The position numbers and the translations under genes are program-made. 18,408 bases of DNA from an uncultured cyanobacterium (lineage in GTDB: Bacteria; Cyanobacteriota; Cyanobacteriia; PCC-6307; Cyanobiaceae). Numbering within the stretch: the stretch's first letter is position 1; each line of letters begins with the position of its first letter. The notes below the pieces were generated by a model. It saw only the letters and a list, made by a program, of their open reading frames with translations. It did no database searches and was not told where the DNA came from. Shown piece by piece: positions 5,830-12,770 of this stretch. The stretch lies in assembly GCA_903934745.1 (NCBI GenBank), contig CAIZOZ010000105.1:1-18408 (forward strand), written 5' to 3'.

Positions 5830-7025
5830 GGGGCCCCAGGCTGGAGATCCGTCTCGATCGCCTGCTTCACAACGCCCGCAGCCTGAGCCAGCAGCTGGCC
5901 AGCCGCGGCATCAGCGTGACGGCGGTGAGCAAGGCCAGCCTCGGCCTGCCGGAGATCGTGCGCACCTGGACGGCGGCCGGGATCGACTCGATCGGCGACT
6001 CCCGCATCGAAACGATCGAGGCCCTGGTCGCCGCCGGCATCACCACGCCGATGCTGCTGATCCGCTCGCCCATGCTCAGCCAGGTGGAGCGGGTGGTGGC
6101 CCATGCCAGCAGCAGTTGCAACAGCGAACCGGTGGTGTTGCAGGCCCTGGCGGCGGCAGCCCGGAGCCAGGGTCGCCGCCATGGGGTGCTGCTGATGGTG
6201 GAACTGGGGGATCTGCGCGAAGGAATCCTGCCGGCCGATCTGGAGGCCGTGGCCCAGCTCACCCTGGAGCAGCCTGCCCTGCGGTTGCTGGGGATCGGCA
6301 CCAACCTCGGCTGCCAGCACGGCATCGCCGCCGATCCGCGCAACATGGCCGAACTGTCGGCACTGGCCACCGCCCTGGAGCGACGCTTCGCCGTGAAACT
6401 GGAGATCGTCTCCGGGGGCAATTCCAGCAATCTTCCCTGGCTGGCCGCGGGCCATCCCCCCGGCCGCATCAACCATCTGCGCCTGGGCGAAGCGCTGCTG
6501 CTGGGCCGGGAACCCCTGGCCCGCACGGCCCTGAGCGGCCTGCACACCGAGGCCTTCTGCCTGGTGGCCGAAATCATCGAGGCCAAGGACAAACCCTGCC
6601 AGCCCTGGGGCCAGCGCGGCCACACCAGCTTTGCGCCCGTGGCAACGCCACCGCAGCGTCAGCCGGCCCTGCGACAGCCGGGGCTGCGACAGCCGAGGCT
6701 GCGGCAACGGGCCTTACTGGCCCTGGGGATTCAGGATGTGGATCCCGCCGGGCTGACGCCGCCGGCGGGAATCACGATCGTGGGAGCCAGCAGTGATCAC
6801 CTGGTGATCGAGGCCGACCGGCCCCTGGCGGTGGGCGAGGAGCTGCGCTTCGGCCTCGACTACAGCGCCCTGCTGCGGGCGATGACCAGCCCCTTCATCC
6901 AGCGCCACTGCCTGCAAGGAGATTGCCTGCAAGGGGACTGCCTACAAGGGGACGGCCTGCAGGGGCATGGCCTCCAGGCGTCTTCGCTGCTGGGCCACGC
7001 GCTCCCCAGCGGCGCTCGCGTCTGA
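5826..7025 (+). CDS. Ornithine/alanine racemase-family PLP enzyme (fold type III)
   Basis: This 399-residue protein aligns along its length with the Orr-like branch of fold-type III PLP racemases. Family features are AVSK with the likely PLP lysine at 36, DSIGDSR (54-60), LLMVELGDLREG (122-133), VSGGNSSNLPWL (195-206; phosphate-binding-like), LRLGEALLLGRE (218-229), and a C-terminal domain with LALGIQDVD and GASSDHLVIEA (320-330). It probably interconverts L- and D-forms of a free amino acid; the substrate cannot be read from sequence. The start is TTG at 5826 in the TTGA overlap with DUF1611, the only start codon before the conserved LEIRLDRLLHNA. Two oddities are a PxLRQ pentapeptide insertion (about 280-294) and a repeat tail (362-385) after the normal family end at about 360, both from 15-bp repeats. 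Confidence 0.87.
   Translation: MRGPRLEIRLDRLLHNARSLSQQLASRGISVTAVSKASLGLPEIVRTWTAAGIDSIGDSRIETIEALVAAGITTPMLLIRSPMLSQVERVVAHASSSCNSEPVVLQALAAAARSQGRRHGVLLMVELGDLREGILPADLEAVAQLTLEQPALRLLGIGTNLGCQHGIAADPRNMAELSALATALERRFAVKLEIVSGGNSSNLPWLAAGHPPGRINHLRLGEALLLGREPLARTALSGLHTEAFCLVAEIIEAKDKPCQPWGQRGHTSFAPVATPPQRQPALRQPGLRQPRLRQRALLALGIQDVDPAGLTPPAGITIVGASSDHLVIEADRPLAVGEELRFGLDYSALLRAMTSPFIQRHCLQGDCLQGDCLQGDGLQGHGLQASSLLGHALPSGARV
6669..6713. repeat. 15-bp in-frame repeat inside the racemase gene
   Basis: Three 15-bp units start at 6669, 6684 and 6699 (CTGCGACAGCCGGGG-like). They encode LRQPG/LRQPR/LRQRA in a loop before the C-terminal beta domain. Confidence 0.8.
6909..6983. repeat. 15-bp in-frame repeat in the racemase C-terminal tail
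   Basis: Five units of 15 bp start at 6909, 6924, 6939, 6954 and 6969 (TGCCTGCAAGGGGAC-like, decaying toward the 3' end). They encode pentapeptides of the form [CG]LQG[DH] after the normal end of the family domain. Confidence 0.9.
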
Positions 7026-7049
7026 AGCCTGGACGCAACAGCACCCCCT

Positions 7050-7655
7050 TCAATCCATCAGGCTCTCCAGGCTGAGATCGGGACGGCGCAGCAGCACGAA
7101 CAGGGTGCCGGCATTGCCGCGACAGACGCGGAGCTGCTCATCCACCACGGTGATATCAAGCCAGGCGGGGAAGCTCTGCTTCACCTCCCGCAGCAGTTGC
7201 AGGCGGTTCTGACCGATCCGGGGCCCCAGCCAGCCGCCCCGCTGGAAGCGCACACTCACCCGCTGGGCGGGCGGGGCCGGCTCAGCGGCAGCAGCGGCCA
7301 CGGGCTCGATCGCGATCGCCGCCTGCACGGCGATGCCGGCCACAGGGCCGAGGGGACCGGCCAGCCGCAACAGATTCATGCCCCGGCCCCTGGCCGGATC
7401 CAGCAGCTGCAGATTCTCCAGCCAGGGCGCCACCGCCAGATAGGGCAAGGAGCTGCTGCTCCAGCGCAACTCCCAGACGCCCCGCAGCAGGGCCTGATCG
7501 CGAACCAGATCGGCGGGCTGCTCCAGCTCGAGCTGTTCAATCAGGCTGCGCACCCGCCCGGCGGCACCAGCCGCTGAGCCGCCGGGCCCGGCCGGGACCA
7601 ACTGCTTCAGCAGCTGGATTCGGGTCGATTCGCTGCCGGAGGGGAGCGTGGACAT
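7050..7655 (-). CDS. PAP/fibrillin family protein
   Basis: This 201-residue protein matches the plastid lipid-associated protein (PAP)/fibrillin family, lipocalin-like proteins of plastoglobules and thylakoids in chloroplasts and cyanobacteria. Visible signatures are LLRGVWELRWSSSSLPYLA (57-75, the 'G.W.L.Y.T' strand), NLQLLDP, MNLLRLAGPLG (93-103), VSVRFQRGGW (133-142), and the C-terminal LDITVVDEQLRVCRGNAGTL and FVLLRR, which form the conserved last strands. An Ala/Pro-rich insertion lies at about 117-130. No signal peptide is visible. It follows crtL on the same strand after 157 bp; a link to carotenoid or lipid handling in thylakoids is inferred from the family and this neighbour. It converges with the racemase gene, leaving 24 bp. 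Confidence 0.82.
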   Translation of the reverse strand: MSTLPSGSESTRIQLLKQLVPAGPGGSAAGAAGRVRSLIEQLELEQPADLVRDQALLRGVWELRWSSSSLPYLAVAPWLENLQLLDPARGRGMNLLRLAGPLGPVAGIAVQAAIAIEPVAAAAAEPAPPAQRVSVRFQRGGWLGPRIGQNRLQLLREVKQSFPAWLDITVVDEQLRVCRGNAGTLFVLLRRPDLSLESLMD

Positions 7656-7751
7656 CCCGCAGGCTCAGCACAGACGGATTTGACCGTAGCCAGGAGGAGT
7701 GGCCGCCGGAGTTTCTGGTCAGGCGGCGCAGGCGGGCGAAACGCTGCCGTG

Positions 7752-7793
7752 CAGGCCCCTGGCCCCAGGCTCCTGGCCCCTGGCCCCGCCAGG
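7752..7793. repeat. GC-rich imperfect repeat/hairpin downstream of crtL
   Basis: Copies of CCCCTGGCCCC recur between crtL and the fibrillin gene. CCTGGC (7772-7777) and GCCAGG (7788-7793) can form a 6-bp stem with a 10-base loop. It may slow or end transcription after crtL, but no T-run is seen. The rest of the 157-bp gap shows nothing clear. Confidence 0.35.
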
Positions 7794-7812
7794 TCGCCGA
7801 GGTGAAGCGCCG

Positions 7813-9054
7813 TCAGCCCCCCGCTAAAAAGCGACCCAGCAGCGCCAGCTCCCGACCACGCGGCTGCATCAGCCCCCAGCGCACCGCCAAGGGAGCCGTG
7901 GCGAACAGGCGCACCATGGCAGCCACCAACGCCGGGACGCTGAGGGTATTGGCGAGAAAGCCATACCAGAGCGGCTCTGGCAGGGTGAAGAAGGTGGCGA
8001 AGAACTGGCGCAGCTGGGCCGCTTCAAACCGCATCAGCTTCTCGAGGCCAAAGCGGTAAAGGGCGTGCTTGCGACGCAACGGTGCCGGCCACAGAGCTTC
8101 CCAGCCCGCCGCCGCAAGCGCCGCCGCATCGCCCTCCGCCTGACCCTGGCGGGCCAGGGCAGCGGCGAGGGCCGCCGCCAGAGCGGGGGCACGCCGCAAC
8201 AGGCCACCCACCAGGTACCCCGAGGCCGGATGCACCATCGAAGCGGAACCACCGAAACCGAGCAGCCGCTGGTTCGGATCCGGCAGGGCTGGATTCATCG
8301 GGAACAAGCAGAACTCCTCGTGCTCCACCTCGCTCACCATCACGCCGCGATGGGCCAGGCGCCGCTCCAGCCGGGAGCGCAGCGTGGCGTAGGGCAGAGG
8401 CGGCGCCAAGGCGAGGGAGGTCTCCTCCACAAAAAAACGCCCCTCGCCCAGATCCATCGCATAGAGAAAAGTGGGCGGCTCGCTACGGCGTTCAGACTCG
8501 CTGAGATGGTCACTGCGGTAATCCATCAGCACGAACTGGTCGGCGTCGATCGGCGGTGCGCTGAACCGGCCGACGATTCCATAAGCGGCCTGACCCGCCA
8601 CCGGACCGTCATCAGGACGCTGGAGGAACACCGGTTCATGACCACTGGCGTCGATCACCAGCCGGGCCCGCAGGGCTGTGCCCGCCGCCGTGGTCACGGT
8701 CGAGCTGCTGGCGTCATGGGCGATTGAAGCGGCCAGCCCCCGCTGCCAGCCAACCCCGGCCTCGCCACAGGCAGCGAGCAAGTGGGCCTGCAACGCCTCC
8801 TTGTCGAACAGGCCGTAGTCGTGGCCATGCCGGGTGGGCTCACAACCAAACCAGCTGACGCAGTCGGACCAGCGATGGGCCAGCAGATGGCCCAGGCCCA
8901 GGGCATCCACCTCCGGTCCCCAGATGCCATAGGTGTTGGGCCAGACAGCGGCCGGATCCCCCGGCGCCAGACAGAGCACGGCCAAGGCCTGCTCCCCGAG
9001 CGCCGCAGCGATCGCCAGGGCAGCGGGACCAGCTCCGATCACCAGCACGTCCAC
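7813..9054 (-). CDS. crtL: Lycopene cyclase, CrtL (plant-type)
   Basis: CrtL-type enzymes are FAD-dependent and form the rings of beta- (or epsilon-) carotene from lycopene at the membrane. This 413-residue protein carries the N-terminal dinucleotide fold VLVIGAGPAALAIA (3-16), WPNTYGIWGPEVDALGL (38-54), VIDASGH (133-139), DQFVLMDYR (172-180), FLYAMDLGEGRFFVEETSL (196-214, the cyclase EETSL motif), FPMNPALP (251-258) and GFGGSASMVHPASGYLV (266-282). I cannot separate beta from epsilon specificity with confidence; beta is likelier as the default cyanobacterial activity. The start is GTG at 9054, immediately before the FAD fold; no ATG fits upstream before an in-frame stop. A HIP1 site is at 9008. 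Its upstream flank is the decayed UPF0114 gene. Confidence 0.93.
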   Translation of the reverse strand: MDVLVIGAGPAALAIAAALGEQALAVLCLAPGDPAAVWPNTYGIWGPEVDALGLGHLLAHRWSDCVSWFGCEPTRHGHDYGLFDKEALQAHLLAACGEAGVGWQRGLAASIAHDASSSTVTTAAGTALRARLVIDASGHEPVFLQRPDDGPVAGQAAYGIVGRFSAPPIDADQFVLMDYRSDHLSESERRSEPPTFLYAMDLGEGRFFVEETSLALAPPLPYATLRSRLERRLAHRGVMVSEVEHEEFCLFPMNPALPDPNQRLLGFGGSASMVHPASGYLVGGLLRRAPALAAALAAALARQGQAEGDAAALAAAGWEALWPAPLRRKHALYRFGLEKLMRFEAAQLRQFFATFFTLPEPLWYGFLANTLSVPALVAAMVRLFATAPLAVRWGLMQPRGRELALLGRFLAGG

Positions 9055-9154
9055 CGTGTCGGCAGGAGCAGGCGGTGACGGGCGAAGCGGGAGCGGAGAG
9101 CGAAGAGGAACGGCGGACGACAGAGGGAGGCTGCGAATCAGGGCCGAAGCGAGG

Positions 9155-9640
9155 TTAAAGCGTGGAGCAGAATTTGATCATGCTGTCGCCATTTTTGATC
9201 GGCAACGAAATCATCGATTTGAAGCCCGAGACAATCAAGACCAGCACCAACACCTTCACCAGCTTTTCCTTGAGCTAATCAAGACTGCAAATATCCAACA
9301 AACCCCCACCATCCGGCGAATCACTCTGATCACGATAAACATCAATTTCAGAAATCAAAAGCTCATACATGCCATAGCCGAAAACAAGCAACCCAACACC
9401 AATCAGACAAAAGTAGACATCCAACGCGACCCGGCCAACACAATATCTTCCTGAACTTGGCAAGAAGTAGCACCGAAAAGCTAGAAAGGGAACAATAGAT
9501 ATCCTTCGTCCCATCGCAAACGGCAACAAGGAGCCGGAAAGACTGCTCTCCACAGCGGCAATGACGATCAACCAAAACACTAAAATACGGTCTCCACAAT
9601 GAGTTCAAGACGCTTTGGCAGGGCTGACAGCGGAAACAGA
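9155..9640 (-). pseudogene. Decayed UPF0114/YqhA-family membrane protein gene
   Basis: Pieces of one protein family appear in order on the minus strand but in changing frames. They are PKRLELIVE, then RILVFWLIVIAAVESSL and FAMG, then TKDIYCSLSSFSVLLLAKF, then EDIVLAG, then VALDVYFCLIGVGLLVFGYG followed by MYELLISEIDVYRD, then LLDICSLD and a TAG stop, then in the same frame LKEKLVKVLVLVLIVSGFKS to a TAA at 9155-9157. The hallmark 'YELxIS.ID' and 'SLDxLKxKLVKV' blocks are those of UPF0114, small inner-membrane proteins of unknown function. At least three frameshifts plus one nonsense codon (near 9274) separate the pieces, and the last transmembrane segment is missing. The longest open piece (9275-9580) is only a fragment. 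The 5' end is approximate. Confidence 0.72.
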
Positions 9641-9873
9641 CACCGAGAAAGATGTCACAACATCCCAGTCTCAAATTACCAGGAGAGCATTCAGATCAAA
9701 CTCATCTTTCACCGAAGACTACTGAGCCGAGAAATACTTAAAAACCCCAAGCCAAAGGCGCAAGCAAAGTTTTATCTTAGCAATGATACAACTAGATCGC
9801 TAAGGCTCATGCAACGTCTTAAATCGATTCGGGGCAGGGTTGCCGCAACGCCATCGAACCACAGGCAAAATCA
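9641..9873. other. AT-richer non-coding stretch
   Basis: This is the continuation of the AT-richer island beyond the UPF0114 remnant, up to the D-amino-acid oxidase stop. I see no convincing gene, RNA or terminator. Small open frames here show no recognisable protein and overlap real genes in other frames. It may hold the former promoter of the pseudogene. Confidence 0.5.
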
Positions 9874-10989
9874 TCACCGCTGCCCAGAAACTGACCCTGG
9901 CCCCCAGCGGCGGCGCAGGAGAGTATGGACCCGGGAGGCGCACCCCCAGGAGAGCAACACACCGGAGCCCCCATGGCCGTAGTTGTGAACGATGCCTTGA
10001 GCATCCAGCTCCAGACGAACCGCTCCCTTGCGGAATGGCCGCAGACCGACGCGCAAATCGATTCGATCCGCCGGCCTGAGACCCCGCAGCGCCGGCAGCC
10101 AGGCGCCCGACTCCTGCAACATGGCCTGCAGCAGGGCTGAATCCGCTGGCAGGTTCAGGTCACTGACATGGGCATTGGCGATTCCACCGACAACCAATTG
10201 ATCGCAGCCACGGGGCAAGACAAAGACAAAGTGCTCGTGCTCATCACCAGCGACGAGACTGGAGCAGTGGGCTTCATCCATGATCGGGAACAAGCTGCCG
10301 TCATTTCGGAAGGCGAACCAGGCGCCCCGCACCGGAAACACAGCGGCGTCAGCCACCAGGGTGCTGGCCCCCAGTCCGCTGCAATGAACCAGCTGGGCAG
10401 CGCCATGGCGCGCCAGCAGTGGCTCTGGATTGGTCAGCTCCTCGGCTTGTACCTGTCTCGACACCAGGACTCCCCCGAGAGCCTCGATTTGGCTGATCAA
10501 CCAAGGGAGATAAGCACCCATGTCAATCATCGGAGCCAGATAGGAATAATGGCTACGGATGGTCACACCGGGGCGCACGTCACGTTCCGGGCTGGCCGAG
10601 ACTTGCAGACCCAAAACAAAGCGCTGCAGACGATCAATTTTGCGCTGCGAGTCCCGGTCTTCAGCCAGGGGCTTCTCACTGTAGAAATGCACACGGCGCA
10701 GATGCACACCAGCCCCTCGAACGGTCTGCAGGCGCCTGAAGACGTGGTAACTGAAGCGGCTCCACTGCTCCTGCTCGTACAGCTGCAAAGCCACACCTGC
10801 ATCATGGTGACCACAGACGGCATGGGGCATCTCCCACAGGGCACCGGCCACCATGGAGGTGGTCTCCTGGGCGAATTGGTCAGCGATGACCGTGACGGGA
10901 AAGCCTTTTCTAAGTAGAAAACAGGCCACCGTCAAACCGCTGACGCCACCGCCAATCACAATGACACCAGGTGGAGATTTCAATCGCAT
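9874..10989 (-). CDS. D-amino-acid oxidase family flavoprotein
   Basis: D-amino-acid oxidases oxidise D-amino acids to 2-oxo acids, ammonia and H2O2. This 371-residue protein matches the eukaryote-type DAAO layout: FAD motif VIVIGGGVSGLT (9-20), VIADQFAQETTSMVAGALW (34-52, like VYADRFTPLTTTDVAAGLW), VHCSGLGA (201-208), FPVRGAW, VVGGI (266-270), GLRPFRKGAVRLE (315-327), and the C-terminal HNYGHGGSGVLLSWGCA (335-351). Arg317 aligns with the substrate-carboxylate arginine (human Arg283). The position of human Tyr228 appears to be Phe256, so substrate choice may differ. There is no peroxisomal-type or signal sequence. The ATG at 10989 starts right before the FAD fold. It lies 75 bp after the bestrophin gene on the same strand and could share its transcript. 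Confidence 0.85.
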   Translation of the reverse strand: MRLKSPPGVIVIGGGVSGLTVACFLLRKGFPVTVIADQFAQETTSMVAGALWEMPHAVCGHHDAGVALQLYEQEQWSRFSYHVFRRLQTVRGAGVHLRRVHFYSEKPLAEDRDSQRKIDRLQRFVLGLQVSASPERDVRPGVTIRSHYSYLAPMIDMGAYLPWLISQIEALGGVLVSRQVQAEELTNPEPLLARHGAAQLVHCSGLGASTLVADAAVFPVRGAWFAFRNDGSLFPIMDEAHCSSLVAGDEHEHFVFVLPRGCDQLVVGGIANAHVSDLNLPADSALLQAMLQESGAWLPALRGLRPADRIDLRVGLRPFRKGAVRLELDAQGIVHNYGHGGSGVLLSWGCASRVHTLLRRRWGPGSVSGQR

Positions 10990-11064
10990 CGCTTCAGTCG
11001 GTGATGGTGGGGAATGCTGATCCAGGCTGGCGTCGTTCCAGGCTGGGAGGCCGGCTAGTATGAG

Positions 11065-11994
11065 CTATTCCCAGCTGGTTGGATCATGGCTGGGACGAAA
11101 GCGACTGAACTCCAGACTCCGCTGTAACAGGTCCTGGGTGATCACACAACAGATGCTGCTGAGCGGCAAGGAAAAACTATTGCCATCGCGATCAAAGGGA
11201 CCCTCCACATAAGATCCAATTCGTTCGGCGATCAGAAAGCCAAGAAATAGCACAATCCCGATCCAGGCCTGATGGGCATGATGGAAATTCATCAATAAAG
11301 CCAAGCCGTAGAGCCAGGTGATCATCCGAACAAAGACGTCATAGGCAGGAGGTATCGGCGTATTGCGAATTCGCTCCAGAGCACCAATGGCGTTGTGATC
11401 GAATTTGGTGCCATCCAGGAGCTGCATGCGCCCAAAGCTGTCCACCCAGCCGTCGCTGTGCAGCCGCTGAATCGCCCGAGCCTGTTGGCGGCAGAGTTCC
11501 TGCAGGGAGGTATCAGCTGGCAGATTCAGATCCCCCAGCAGCGCCGTGACAGCCTCGCGTACATCGGCCCGCCAGAAGTTGCGCAACTCAAAGTTGAGCA
11601 GCCATACCTTGGCCACCTGATAGTCGAGCAGCTGCCGCCCCCGCTCCGTCGCCAGTTGCTCCGAAGGCAACAGGCCCAGCAGCAGATCGCGCCAGATGCG
11701 GCTGCCATTGATGATCGTGCCCCAGAGCGCCCGCGCCTCCCACCAACGACTGATCGCCTGGGTGTTGCGAAAGGCGATGAAAATCGAAACGGCAATTCCG
11801 ATCACGGAGATGGCCGTCGGCGGCAGGGGCCAGCGGCTGGCTACCGACCCGCCCAGGACCACCGCCACGACAAGGATCCAGACGATCAGATCCAGCCGCA
11901 TGCGCCACAGCAACTGCAGCAACACCTTGTGGTAATCCCGCCGTCGGGTGCGGGGGGGGTCGCCATGGCCACCGACCCAGATCGGTGCCTTCAT
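11065..11994 (-). CDS. Bestrophin-family (UPF0187) membrane channel
   Basis: Bestrophins are pentameric anion channels; some bacterial members conduct cations, and a thylakoid bestrophin-like chloride channel is known in plants. This 309-residue protein has the family's marks: hydrophobic helices at about 34-52 and 60-76, FRNTQAISRWWEARALWG (75-92), ERIRNTPIPPAY (207-218), another membrane region at about 222-258, and the signature SYVEGPFDRDGNSFSLPL (261-278), equivalent to the Ca-binding-like 'E.PFG.D.NDLPL' segment. The ATG at 11994 gives a cytosolic basic N-terminus of the usual length. It precedes the D-amino-acid oxidase gene by 75 bp, with a CCAGGCTGG direct repeat in the gap. The upstream 776 bp are non-coding. 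Confidence 0.88.
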   Translation of the reverse strand: MKAPIWVGGHGDPPRTRRRDYHKVLLQLLWRMRLDLIVWILVVAVVLGGSVASRWPLPPTAISVIGIAVSIFIAFRNTQAISRWWEARALWGTIINGSRIWRDLLLGLLPSEQLATERGRQLLDYQVAKVWLLNFELRNFWRADVREAVTALLGDLNLPADTSLQELCRQQARAIQRLHSDGWVDSFGRMQLLDGTKFDHNAIGALERIRNTPIPPAYDVFVRMITWLYGLALLMNFHHAHQAWIGIVLFLGFLIAERIGSYVEGPFDRDGNSFSLPLSSICCVITQDLLQRSLEFSRFRPSHDPTSWE

Positions 11995-12650
11995 CGATGG
12001 GTGACAGGCTTGAAATGCAACCCTGAGACGCCCTCCCAGCCGCTGCCAGGAGCCTGGCCAGCAGGTCGTCCTCCCGCAGGATGCTGGGCTGGCTTCAACG
12101 CCCTGGCCATGGGTCTGTATTCAACAGAGGAGAATGTAGTGGCCGTGCTGCTGATCTGCCTGGTGGCGATCCGCCGGGATTCGAACCCCGCGCCGCATCC
12201 AGGATGCCTAGAATCGCTTTGAGGAAGCTGCTCAGATCGAGATTGGTTCCAACTGCACCGACTTCGGAAACAGAGCAGGAGCAAGCGCGCTCAGGGCAGG
12301 GAAATCCATCAAGCCAAAACACGATCTCCCAATCAAAATATGAGCCTAAGGCGAGCGAAGAACTACAGCCCATTCCCAACCTTGGCAGATCGAGGCTAAA
12401 TTTTTTAACGATCTCAATAAACAGCTTTGACCAATAATGTTGAAACCGGCAAAAATGCGATCGCCAAGCCACGACAGCCGAAAGCACTCTGCCGATCCTT
12501 ACAAGCAAAACTCAAATCTTCATCCATCACCGAATAGCAACCCGCAGGAGGCTTCCAGCCGCTCCAGAACGTGACCTCTGCGGCGAAACTTGATTGTTAA
12601 GCGGCATAGCAAGTCTGGTCACAATCCGAGCCACTGAAGGTCTTGAGACG

Positions 12651-12690
12651 ATGGTGATCTTGGCTGATCTTTGCTGATCTTTGCTGATCT
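12651..12690. repeat. 10-bp phased repeat upstream of glutaminase
   Basis: Four consecutive 10-bp units (start 12651, 12661, 12671, 12681) are close to TTGCTGATCT. The last runs into TGATC-TT-GATCA (12685-12696), a perfect inverted repeat. A 10-bp period puts every copy on about the same face of the helix, as in multi-site operators. The array ends 80 bp before the ATG. Confidence 0.75.
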
Positions 12691-12746
12691 TGATCAGTTT
12701 GGTCCATTGCAGACATAACGAGGTCCAGACGAACTTCTAAGCTTAG
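12690..12746 (+). promoter_or_regulatory. Candidate glutaminase promoter region
   Basis: TTGATC (12690-12695) and CATAAC (12714-12719) are separated by 18 bp and resemble -35 and -10 boxes, though the match is moderate. Downstream, CTAAGCTTAG (12737-12746) is a perfect 10-bp palindrome 24 bp before the start codon and would lie in the leader. Confidence 0.3.
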
Positions 12747-12770
12747 GGACGAAAGCCTCAGCCTTTGAGT

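Larger units (their letters stand above)
11995..12770. other. 776-bp intergenic region between bestrophin and glutaminase genes
   Basis: This region is divergently flanked and so probably holds promoters for both genes. From about 12230 to 12600 it is clearly AT-richer than its surroundings. It contains a tRNA T-loop-like sequence on the minus strand (12176-12189), one HIP1 site (12457), a 10-bp phased repeat (12651-12690), and palindromes near the glutaminase start. I see no supported gene; short open frames have no recognisable product. Confidence 0.6.

Noticed and set aside
9599..9982. Plus-strand open frame of 127 codons across the AT-richer stretch
   Set aside because: It runs over the UPF0114 remnant and the D-amino-acid oxidase 3' end, and its translation is Arg/Pro-rich without motifs.
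12109..12222. Possible 37-residue single-helix membrane peptide on plus (hydrophobic VVAVLLICLVAI)
   Set aside because: It has no ribosome site or conservation evidence, and it overlaps the tRNA-like sequence on the other strand. One hydrophobic stretch is too little to call a gene.
12120..12240. A complete tRNA gene on minus around the T-loop-like sequence
   Set aside because: The T-stem has a mismatch, the distance to CCA is two bases too long, and no acceptor 5' strand or anticodon arm can be found.
12095..12508. Minus-strand open frame of 137 codons in the glutaminase upstream region
   Set aside because: There is no recognisable domain, the composition is mixed and cysteine-rich, and it spans the AT-richer non-coding region.
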